NCBI GenBank assembly: GCA_946886365.1
Contig: CAMPIM010000128.1
Coordinates: 1-8,447, forward strand
DNA: 8,447 bases
Direction of reading: 5' to 3'
From: an uncultured Novosphingobium sp.
GTDB lineage: Bacteria; Pseudomonadota; Alphaproteobacteria; Sphingomonadales; Sphingomonadaceae
Shown here: positions 1-5,710 of the stretch, piece after piece
How positions within the stretch are numbered: the first letter of the stretch is position 1
How the letters are laid out: the number at the start of each line of letters is the position of its first letter
Position numbers and translations under genes: made by a program
The notes under the pieces: generated by a model
Told to the model about the DNA's origin: nothing
Database searches by the model: none
What the model saw: only the letters and a program-made list of their open reading frames with translations

Positions 1-109
1 TCAGAGACATCTCCGGCTTAGCGTTGTCTGGCGAACGAACCTTGAGGTGCCCCCTTATTGGGAAAACGACACGCATGGCGGGAGCATAGCAGCGAAAATA
101 TCGATGTCA

Positions 110-136
110 CTATCGATAAATTTCTATTATCGATAG
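110..136. promoter_or_regulatory. ATCGAT-based perfect inverted repeat, operator candidate
   Basis: Two perfect 10-bp arms, CTATCGATAA at 110-119 and TTATCGATAG at 127-136, are separated by 7 bp. A third ATCGAT core lies just upstream at 100-105. The stretch is AT-rich within otherwise GC-rich DNA and lies about 60 bp upstream of the plus-strand gene starting near 195. This fits a dimeric regulator's operator. The regulator is not identifiable, and it is unclear whether the site serves the rightward gene, a leftward gene outside the window, or both. Confidence 0.55.
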
Positions 137-165
137 TTCGAAAAATGGCGCGCTAGGGCTGGTGC

Positions 166-183
166 AGTTAAATCAATTTAACT
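166..183. promoter_or_regulatory. 18-bp AT-rich palindrome before the start codon
   Basis: AGTTAAAT at 166-173 and ATTTAACT at 176-183 form a perfect 8-bp inverted repeat around a 2-bp centre. It ends 11 bp before the ATG at 195, so a bound protein or an mRNA hairpin here could affect expression of that gene. It differs in sequence from the ATCGAT repeat upstream, so a different factor may be involved. No function is proven. Confidence 0.4.
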
Positions 184-194
184 AGACCTTGGAG

Positions 195-1382
195 ATGCAG
201 GACCTTTCAGCGCCATCGACCGCCATGCATCCGCTCCAGTCGGACGAAGACGCGCCCCTCGACGCGCTCATGGCGGCGCGGGTGTGCGCCGCGCTGGCCT
301 GGGGCCTCCTTCAAGGTCGGTTGGCCCATGTGCCCGCCCCCGTGGCGCATGCTTTTTGCGCCGCGCTGATCCGCCTGCTGCTAATCGACTCCCTCGCGCA
401 CTCTGGCTTTTCCGGCACCGGGGACTGGTTTTCAGCGTGGTTTTCCGGCCTTGAGCCGGCGCCTGACACGACAGCCTCAATCGCAGCACCCGCGTCGCTC
501 GTGGCCGAAACGCTGCTGTCCGAGCTCTCTTTGTCTGCATGGACGCCACTGGCGCAAGCGGCCGCGCAGATCCGCGCCGCGGCGCGCTTCGACCGGACCG
601 ACCGGGCCGAAGCCGCCGAAATCCTGCCCGCCTTCGCTGTCGCCGAGGCAGCCGGGTTGGCCGAGCCCCTTACCCCGCCCACCGAAGGCGACTGGCCGCT
701 CGCCGCGCTCGATCATCTGCATGCGGCGGCCGCAGACTCGCCGCATTTCGCGCCCGCCGAGCGGAACCGCCAATTGCTTTCCCTGCCCTCTGGACCGATG
801 GTGTTCGAACAGACAAGGGCCGGAGCGCCGCTGTGGGCCCTGGATCTCATGGCCGGCCCGCTGATCGCGCGAAGCAACCCAGGCTCCCGCCCCCTCCCCT
901 TGCCCGGATCCGTGCGCGCGGAAGCGCTGCGGCCCGAGTTGTGGCCCCGTGAGCGCGCGATCCTCGTCGCCGAGGCCGCCGGGCAAGCCGCGCAGCGGCT
1001 GAGCGATCAGCTGGATGCGGCCCATGCGTGTGTGCAGGACATGCAGCACCCCCTATCCGGCCTGCGCTCGACCTCGCGCGCCCCACTGCTGTACCGGCTG
1101 CTCGCCAGCCTTGGGCCGCTGCGCCCGCTCCAGATCGAGCAGGCCCTCGCCGTCTCGAAAAATGGCGTACGCGATCTCGTGGCCACCCTCGTCCAAGCGG
1201 GTTTGGCGGAAACAAGCCTGCACCGCCACCAGACGGTCGTCCGCGCCCTGCCGCCCCGGCGTGCGCCCATCGTCACGCCGACAGAGCATGAAGACGTGCC
1301 CGATAACCCTTATGCCGAACATGACTCGGCTATGGCCGATATCGATCGCCTGCTGGCCCGCTCGGATTCATCGAGGCAATGA
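195..1382 (+). CDS. Hypothetical protein with C-terminal winged-helix segment
   Basis: Encodes about 395 aa, rich in Ala, Leu and Arg. Residues about 25-290 look helical, with no catalytic motif or signal peptide that I recognise. Near residues 291-297 (Arg-Ser-Thr-Ser-Arg-Ala-Pro) begins a segment of about 55 aa. In it, PLQIEQALAVSKNGVRDL is followed by VATLVQAGLAE, which has the spacing of a winged helix-turn-helix. The layout recalls the plasmid-borne HTH proteins of rhizobia and sphingomonads (DUF1612/HTH_13 or DUF1403 style), but I cannot assign a family firmly. Role unknown, possibly regulatory. The start is uncertain. ATG 195 has GGAG directly adjacent, with no spacing; an in-frame TTG at 189 and ATG at 225 are alternatives, and none has a well-placed Shine-Dalgarno. 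Two palindromes (110-136 and 166-183) lie just upstream. The acidic, Pro-rich C-terminal tail after residue 350 is probably disordered. Confidence 0.8.
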   Translation: MQDLSAPSTAMHPLQSDEDAPLDALMAARVCAALAWGLLQGRLAHVPAPVAHAFCAALIRLLLIDSLAHSGFSGTGDWFSAWFSGLEPAPDTTASIAAPASLVAETLLSELSLSAWTPLAQAAAQIRAAARFDRTDRAEAAEILPAFAVAEAAGLAEPLTPPTEGDWPLAALDHLHAAAADSPHFAPAERNRQLLSLPSGPMVFEQTRAGAPLWALDLMAGPLIARSNPGSRPLPLPGSVRAEALRPELWPRERAILVAEAAGQAAQRLSDQLDAAHACVQDMQHPLSGLRSTSRAPLLYRLLASLGPLRPLQIEQALAVSKNGVRDLVATLVQAGLAETSLHRHQTVVRALPPRRAPIVTPTEHEDVPDNPYAEHDSAMADIDRLLARSDSSRQ

Positions 1383-1669
1383 CCCGGTCGATCGCACAGC
1401 AATGCGAGCGTCGCATCGGCGACACGCCCGGTGAAAGAGAAATTTGACGCGCTGGACCGGCTATTTAGGCAGGCACCGCGACGATCGGCCTGAAAATGCC
1501 AGCAAGGTATTGATTTTGAACGAGAAAAGAAAGGTACCCGCAAAGGCCACTTGGAGCGCGAAAACCGCGCCTCGGATAGGTGTGGGTGCCGATAGGCCGT
1601 TAATGCGCTCTACGGGCTTCTGAGGGCAAAATAGCGGCTAATGGCCCATTTCCGGCCAGTACCAGTGCA
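1383..1669. other. Intergenic DNA, no gene seen
   Basis: I see no convincing coding frame on either strand. A short GTCGC/GCGAC hairpin at 1410-1423 follows the upstream gene but has no T-tract, so it is at best a weak terminator. The stretch may be eroded coding DNA, since it leads into a region of broken genes. Confidence 0.4.
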
Positions 1670-2071
1670 TTACCTGCGCAAATCGAGCGGGATACGAAAG
1701 ACAGGATCAGCAAAACGCTCGATGAGCCGCGACCGCAAAAGATCAACGTCATCGTAGCAACCTTTCCAAGGATCACCATCGCAACGCCGGACCAAAGTCA
1801 CATCGTCCGCCACCCCGGATTCCTTGAGATAGAACAGCGCCTCTTGGAAACCTCGCAAGCAGGTCTGCGTCAAGGTCCCTGCGCCGACACTGGCAGCCGC
1901 ACGACGGATCCGCACCTCGCGCGCCAGCGCCACGCGCGACTTGCGCACCATATTGCGCGCATACACAAAAGCGTAGTCCCACCTGGCCCGCTCCAATTGC
2001 TTGCTGACCGCGTCCAGCATCCGTCGCTGGCCCTCAAGCTGCCGCAAGCCGATCCTTGCGATCGCCGTCAC
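1670..2071 (-). CDS. Unrecognised small protein or gene remnant
   Basis: From a GTG at 2071 the minus strand reads about 133 aa to a TAA at 1670-1672; an internal ATG at 2020 would give about 116 aa. The C-terminal part looks protein-like: DYAFVYARNMVRKSRVALA, then a helix containing FQEALFYLKESGV, then a segment with Trp, Cys and several acidic residues. Codon choice is typical of GC-rich coding DNA. I do not recognise the family. The same frame stays open upstream to 2587, but there it runs antisense to a better plus-strand frame. The minus strand between about 2285 and 2083 reads more convincingly in a different frame, so this may be the 3' piece of a frameshifted gene. No good ribosome binding site precedes the GTG. 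It could also be a chance frame. Confidence 0.35.
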   Translation of the reverse strand: MTAIARIGLRQLEGQRRMLDAVSKQLERARWDYAFVYARNMVRKSRVALAREVRIRRAAASVGAGTLTQTCLRGFQEALFYLKESGVADDVTLVRRCDGDPWKGCYDDVDLLRSRLIERFADPVFRIPLDLRR

Positions 2072-2305
2072 CAGGTCCGCTAATTTGGCTCGGACCCCGC
2101 GGCGCACCCGGATGGGGACGCGACGCGCGCGGGCCGCGTCGCGAAGCGGAAAATCTGCTCCCACTGCCCGGCTACCAGCCCCTCCTTGCTGTGAACGGCT
2201 GCCACAAGCAGATGGCGCGCCGGCGCATAATGGAAGCGGTTGCGAACCAGCGTCGCCCGATAGCGCGGCGGAACCGTCTCGGTTCGGGGGCCGTGGGAAG
2301 CCCGA

Positions 2306-3180
2306 ATGGCGCTGGCCGAACGGCAGGCGCTCGCCGCAATCGATGCCTATGAACTGCCTGACGAGGCGGTGACGGTCGATGCGCGGGGACGGGTCGTGAC
2401 GGGTGCCTATGACCTGACCCATTGGAAGCACGCCATCGGCACGTCCATCAGCCTGGAAGCGCTGATGGCCGATCCCACCGCCCTGCTGGCCTGGCTCGGC
2501 GCCGACGGCGATCGGCATGAGGAACGTGTCCCGAGCCGTCGTGCGGTTTGGGAGCTGGTTCCCGCGATCGAGGCCTGGAGCAGGCATGCCAAGCTATTTC
2601 CCCCTCCCCTCCCCTGCTCCACGCCGGCCGGATCGCCGCGCTGTGGCGCCAGCTTGCTCCCCTCGCCCGCGGCGATGCCGTCGCCAGCTTGCTGATCGGC
2701 GATCGCTGGGGTCCCGGACGCTGGAAAGGGTCCCACGGCGGACTGACAGCGCTGGGTCTTAACTGGCGGGTGGCCGATGGAAGATCGCCCAGGGCGCCGA
2801 GCTTGATCATCTCTGGCTCGGTGCCATCCTGGCCGGCGCCAACGCGCACCTCGAACTGGGCTCCGATTACGCGCCTACGCCACCGCGCCGCCGGTCATAT
2901 CCGCGATCGGCGACGGACGGGCAGATTGAAGGAGTTGATCTTCTTCGCCATGGCGCGTCCCGCCATCACCAGCAGCCAGGTCGCTAAGCAGTTCGGGCTG
3001 ACGTCGGCCGGCGCGATCAAGCTGCGGACCACTGCCGAGGCCATAGGGCTGCTTGTCGAGCGGACGGGTCAGGCAAGCTTTCGTAGCTATATGATCGCGG
3101 TCAGCGGCGTGGTCTCCTTGCCGTGTCCACGATGGCGCATCGCGGACAATCCGGAAGACGTGTGCGCGTGCCTTCCCTAG
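2306..3180 (+). pseudogene. Frameshifted HTH-type protein gene (remnant)
   Basis: Protein-like sequence on one strand moves between frames. Frame 2 from 2306 (ALAERQALAAIDAYELPDEA) runs to about 2610. Frame 1 from about 2615 (HAGRIAALWRQLAPLARGD) runs to about 2776. Frame 3 at 2778-2870 reads KIAQGAELDHLWLGAILAG. Frame 1 resumes at about 2873 and ends at 3180. The first shift falls in a C-rich run at 2600-2614. The last part holds a clear HTH/winged-helix segment (ARPAITSSQVAKQFGLTSA, then a recognition-like helix and SFRSYMIA). The whole resembles the HTH-bearing plasmid proteins mentioned for the gene at 195, but I see no direct sequence match between the two. Plus-strand stops just upstream (for example TAG at 2261) show the 5' part is missing. 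It is probably non-functional. Sequencing indels are the alternative, but three in one gene make decay likelier. Confidence 0.6.
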
Positions 3181-3469
3181 AAATCCACACTGCACATCGG
3201 CATTCGATTTCGTTCATGTGGCGGACGCCAGCTAGACGGTAATCAAACAGGAGGCCTAGAATAGGCGTGGTGTTGCAGCAGGTGTGGTTGGTAAACTTAT
3301 GCTTGCCCACCAAGGGATCTCGCCCGAGGGTCAGGCACCTAGGTTCCTCCCTTTCCACAGCTGTTTGTTGGGCCCATTATATCTACAAAATTCCATAAGA
3401 TAGGCGCCCTCAGGCGCATCTTAGAGGTTTAGAGAATCTATAAGAAGTTAAGCAGTCGATGGCTACAGT
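3181..3469. other. Gene-free region entering the origin, AT-rich at its right end
   Basis: No convincing gene is present. From about 3370 the DNA becomes AT-rich (TTATATCTACAAAATT and similar), unlike the GC-rich remnant to the left. This stretch lies next to the iteron array and is a reasonable candidate for the DNA-unwinding element. A weak DnaA-box-like site, CTTTCCACA at 3351-3359, lies just before it. Confidence 0.45.
3397..3422. repeat. Hairpin in the AT-rich part of the origin
   Basis: AAGAT (3397-3401) pairs with ATCTT (3418-3422), and GCGCC (3404-3408) pairs with GGCGC (3413-3417). Two unpaired bases lie on the left arm and the loop is CTCA. It could be a terminator, insulating the origin from transcription, or a structural element of the origin. 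There is no T-tract. Confidence 0.4.
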
Positions 3470-3500
3470 GCGAATCGTGGAGTCAGCGCGAGTCGTGGAG
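3470..3500. repeat. Two 13-bp direct repeats beside the iterons
   Basis: GCGAATCGTGGAG (3470-3482) and GCGAGTCGTGGAG (3488-3500) match at 12 of 13 positions and start 18 bp apart. They lie between the AT-rich stretch and the first iteron. Their sequence is unrelated to the iterons, so they may bind a different factor or be part of the melting region. Confidence 0.6.
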
Positions 3501-3507
3501 AAAGACC

Positions 3508-3611
3508 CGTTCCTGAAGTCCCGCCTGATCGTTCCTGAAGTCCCGGAAGCAGCGTTCCTATTCTCCCGTGATTCGGTTCCTGAAGTCCCGACAGCCGTTC
3601 CTAAAGTCCCG
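3508..3611 (-). repeat. Tandem iteron array (5 units)
   Basis: Five copies of a 16-bp unit, read on this strand as CGTTCCTGAAGTCCCG, start at 3508, 3530, 3553, 3575 and 3596. The first two are perfect, the third is degenerate (CGTTCCTATTCTCCCG, 12/16), and the fourth and fifth each differ at one position. The 21-23 bp period is about two helical turns, which places every unit on the same face of the DNA. This is typical of iterons bound by a plasmid Rep protein, and repA lies nearby. This is the best core-origin candidate in the window. Confidence 0.88.
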
Positions 3612-3647
3612 TGAGGGCCATCCGGCGAGGATCCGCGGCGTTGTCTG

Positions 3648-3663
3648 GTAAAACACGTTTTAC
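3648..3663. promoter_or_regulatory. 16-bp palindrome GTAAAAC-AC-GTTTTAC (copy 1)
   Basis: Perfect 7-bp arms (3648-3654 and 3657-3663) surround a 2-bp centre, 37 bp after the iteron array. The same arms recur at 5660-5675, just upstream of repA, and I find no third copy. Two perfect 14/14-bp matches are unlikely by chance. A ParB-binding parS-type site or a RepA/ParA operator are both plausible. GGAGG at 3665-3669 follows directly, with ATG at 3678, but the frame there looks spurious. Confidence 0.65.
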
Positions 3664-3692
3664 TGGAGGATTATGCCATGGTTTTCCGTGAC

Positions 3693-3701
3693 TTATACAC
3701 G
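3693..3701 (+). promoter_or_regulatory. DnaA-box candidate
   Basis: TTATACACG matches the relaxed DnaA-box consensus TTATNCACA at 8 of 9 positions. It lies between the tandem iteron array and the dispersed iterons. A weaker TTATCCCCC follows at 3734-3742. Host DnaA commonly assists Rep at iteron origins, so the position makes sense, but a single 9-mer is weak evidence. Confidence 0.45.
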
Positions 3702-3782
3702 GTTTGCATCTTTCGGAAGGCCTATCCTGGCTGTTATCCCCCATGTGCCATCCAAAAACCGCGAAACACTGCTGTCCACTTA

Positions 3783-3999
3783 CGGGACTTCGGGAACGGG
3801 GGCACTTTCATGACGAACTGCGATCGCGACTTTTATGGATGTGCCGTTGGCTTCGCATCAATGTTCGCCCAATCCGTGAGTTTGTTTGGTTGCAGCAGTC
3901 GTCCACGGGATTTCAGGAACAGCCCCGCCACTTGCTCAAGACTTCTACGGGATATCGGGAACGCCCTTTTCATCCCTCCAGTTCGGGACTTCAGGAACG
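3783..3999 (+). repeat. Dispersed iterons in the opposite orientation (4 units)
   Basis: Four copies of the unit CGGGACTTCAGGAACG are inverted relative to the tandem array. They lie at 3783-3798 (one mismatch), 3906-3921 (variant), 3948-3963 (variant) and 3984-3999 (perfect). Start-to-start gaps of 123, 42 and 36 bp are irregular, so this cluster is not phased like the tandem array. It may act in copy-number control (titration or handcuffing) rather than opening. Confidence 0.8.
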
Positions 4000-4228
4000 C
4001 GCTGCGGCGTTCGTCGTTTCGGAACAGATCGGATGGCTGATACTGGACGAATGAAGCTGATATGCTTGGGTTTGGCGGCAGATCTTTTGGAGGGGCCAAC
4101 TGTCGCTCAGCCTCGCGAGATCATTGTTGGTCGGTGCTAAGACCGCTTCGGACAGTGGGGTGGGATGGTGAAGTTATGATCCATCTTTTGGCCCGCCAAA
4201 TTTTCTTCGGTCTTCGCCATTTCCCACC

Positions 4229-4244
4229 CGTTCCTGAAATCCCG
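4229..4244 (-). repeat. Isolated iteron
   Basis: CGTTCCTGAAATCCCG has one mismatch to the tandem-array unit and is in the same orientation as that array. It stands alone, about 230 bp from its nearest neighbours. Confidence 0.75.
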
Positions 4245-4406
4245 GCTTGAGCACACAATGGGTACGCTCTGCCAGAGACACAGAACGAGCAGGGCCCACC
4301 GACTGCGAAGACAGCACGCTGGAAAGCAAGGATCTGTAGAAAGTGACGAGATCCGCCTAACTGAAGCGAAACCGCTGGATCCTAGCCAAGAATGAAGAGG
4401 GGAGTG

Positions 4407-4421
4407 GGCGCCTGTTGCGCC
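4407..4421 (-). terminator. Weak hairpin downstream of repA
   Basis: GGCGC (4407-4411) and GCGCC (4417-4421) form a 5-bp GC stem with a 5-nt loop, about 90 bp beyond the repA stop codon. On the minus strand it is followed by a pyrimidine-rich but not T-only stretch. It could be a weak terminator protecting the origin from repA transcription. Chance is also possible. Confidence 0.2.
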
Positions 4422-4446
4422 GGCAATTCAATCGTTTCCCGACGCG

Positions 4447-4462
4447 TGGGATTTCAGGAACG
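4447..4462 (+). repeat. Iteron just past the repA stop codon
   Basis: TGGGATTTCAGGAACG has two mismatches to the consensus. It is in the same orientation as the dispersed cluster and lies about 48 bp downstream of the repA stop codon. Confidence 0.7.
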
Positions 4463-4509
4463 CCAACGTTCGGTGTGAGGGAGGTGAAGCGTGGCCCTTC
4501 ATCAGACAA

Positions 4510-5634
4510 TCAATTCGCTGGGCGTTGCTTCGCGCAAAAGGAAGCAAAGATCGTGGTTATATTCTTCGCGTCGAATGCAATATCGCGGGACTTCAGGAAC
4601 GACCGGAATTCATCTGCCACGACTGAATGATCACGCTGCGGCTGTGGCAGATTAGCGCGAGCAATGGCTCCGAACGCGCTGTAATTGATCTGCCCTTGTT
4701 CGGGAAAGCGGATGGGCTCTTCCTTGTCGGCCTTAGGCGTCTTGCCAGGTTTGGCGACGCCATTATCAGAAGCGGGAGAGGGGAGGGCACCTCCCTTTGG
4801 GTCTAGATCGCGTCGCACCATACGCAGCATCGGCTCGCCCTCTTCACGGTGAATCAACTCGAGGGCGTAGCCTGGCAGCCCATTCTCGCGCACGATTTTG
4901 GCCATTTCGAACTTGAACCGGCGATAGTCCCCTTCTGCTCCTGACTTCTCGAAAAGCGTCGGCATGGAGATGGAGAAGCCCTCGGCACCCGCGCCGCCAG
5001 CATGCTTGCGCGCAACGCGATAGAGCCAACGCTCGCGACCGCCAGTCAACGAAAAATAGGCCGGATCGATCGCCAGAACGCCGCCCTCCATTAGGACGCC
5101 GTCATAGAACCATTTGGCAAGGGTAATACGCATACCATGGACCCGGCCTTTGCTATCCTTGAGCTGGCTGTGGCTGTCGATCCAGGAGAATGTTGTCTCG
5201 ACGGCGTCGCCGGAGCGGATATTCGTCTTTACGGTCGTCGACTGCAATCGGTCGAGTGCATTTCCGAGGAGCTCATACTCGCGACCGCCCGCATCACGTT
5301 TCAAAGTAGTGAGCATATCATAGGGCACGATGTGCAGGGTCTGAGGGATATCATTCGTCCCTCGCCGCTTGTGCTCGATCAACACCGACGCGCAGTAAAT
5401 CAAGATGTCGAGATCGTAGATAGTTGCCAAGCCGTATTCGGAGTTGGCGCTAACGTGCACCGTCACCTTCCGATCGGGACTCACATAATCGATGGGTTTC
5501 AAGCGCTTGCGCTTAGAAAGCGAGAAGAAAGGACGCTCCATCGTCTCGCGCTGGTCGCGCAGGGGCAGGGTGGTCAACTGCGGAAGGAACAGGTCGACCT
5601 GATTATCGTCACTGGGATCCTTCTTCGAGGGCAT
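4510..5634 (-). CDS. repA: Plasmid replication initiator RepA (RPA family)
   Basis: Encodes 374 aa that fit the replication initiator protein A (RPA) family of proteobacterial plasmids. The signature N-terminal block at residues 35-83 (PFFSLSKRKRLKPIDYVSPD, then a segment ending YGLATIYDLDILIYCASVL) and the Arg/Lys-rich central part resemble the winged-helix DNA-binding domain of this family. A variable linker (about 280-315) leads to a C-terminal tail with FLKSR and IFASFC, also usual for RPA proteins. It should bind the iterons at 3508-4601 and recruit host replication factors. The start is well supported: GAGGA lies 6 nt upstream of the ATG at 5634. The gene is the third of parA-parB-repA on the same strand, 76 bp after parB. 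A 20-bp palindrome in that gap suggests separate control of repA. One perfect iteron lies inside its 3' end. Confidence 0.93.
   Translation of the reverse strand: MPSKKDPSDDNQVDLFLPQLTTLPLRDQRETMERPFFSLSKRKRLKPIDYVSPDRKVTVHVSANSEYGLATIYDLDILIYCASVLIEHKRRGTNDIPQTLHIVPYDMLTTLKRDAGGREYELLGNALDRLQSTTVKTNIRSGDAVETTFSWIDSHSQLKDSKGRVHGMRITLAKWFYDGVLMEGGVLAIDPAYFSLTGGRERWLYRVARKHAGGAGAEGFSISMPTLFEKSGAEGDYRRFKFEMAKIVRENGLPGYALELIHREEGEPMLRMVRRDLDPKGGALPSPASDNGVAKPGKTPKADKEEPIRFPEQGQINYSAFGAIARANLPQPQRDHSVVADEFRSFLKSRDIAFDAKNITTIFASFCAKQRPAN
4586..4601 (+). repeat. Perfect iteron inside the repA coding sequence
   Basis: CGGGACTTCAGGAACG is identical to the consensus and lies within repA. Read on the coding strand it encodes the residues RSFLKSR (about 344-350) in the conserved C-terminal tail of RepA. 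The site is thus both protein code and a likely RepA-binding sequence. Confidence 0.85.
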
Positions 5635-5657
5635 CTTTGGTCCTCAACCAGATGTTT

Positions 5658-5677
5658 GAGTAAAACGGGTTTTACTC
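5658..5677. promoter_or_regulatory. 20-bp palindrome upstream of repA (copy 2 of GTAAAAC-N2-GTTTTAC)
   Basis: GAGTAAAAC (5658-5666) and GTTTTACTC (5669-5677) are perfect 9-bp arms around GG. The inner 7-bp arms are identical to those of the palindrome at 3648-3663. The site lies 23 bp upstream of the repA start codon, in the parB-repA gap. It is placed to act as an operator for repA, or as a parS-like site for the neighbouring ParB. Confidence 0.7.
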
Positions 5678-5710
5678 TCACCTAAGCGCATGTTCTAAAA
5701 GATAAATCTG

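Larger units (their letters stand above)
3395..4601. other. Putative plasmid replication origin (oriV) region
   Basis: The region combines an AT-rich stretch, 13-bp direct repeats, a phased five-iteron array, a DnaA-box candidate, a 16-bp palindrome, and seven more iterons in both orientations. All of it lies at the 3' side of repA. No reliable gene is seen from 3181 to 4509. The several frames open there contain repeated FLKSR, RDFRN or LQER strings, which are just the iterons translated. The minimal origin cannot be fixed from sequence. The array at 3508-3611 with the adjacent AT-rich DNA is the likeliest core. Confidence 0.75.

Noticed and set aside
1..76. Minus-strand frame from ATG at 76 open to the left edge
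   Set aside because: Only 25 codons, no Shine-Dalgarno, and not enough sequence to judge. A divergent gene sharing the ATCGAT operator remains possible but cannot be supported.
3101..3358. Minus-strand frame of 85 codons
   Set aside because: It overlaps the HTH remnant on the other strand, has poor codon usage and no recognisable motif.
3678..4054. Two plus-strand open frames of 116-120 codons downstream of GGAGG and the palindrome
   Set aside because: They run through the iterons and consist partly of repeated RDFRN or LQER strings that are simply translated repeats. Composition is not protein-like and the frames overlap the origin, despite the good ribosome binding site at 3665-3669.
3833..4099. 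Minus-strand frame of 88 codons containing FLKSR twice
   Set aside because: FLKSR comes from the iterons read on that strand, as in the repA tail. There is no other protein-like content, so a real duplicate of the repA end is unsupported.
5137..5685. Long plus-strand frame opposite repA
   Set aside because: It is a mirror of the strongly supported repA frame and has no ribosome binding site or motif of its own.
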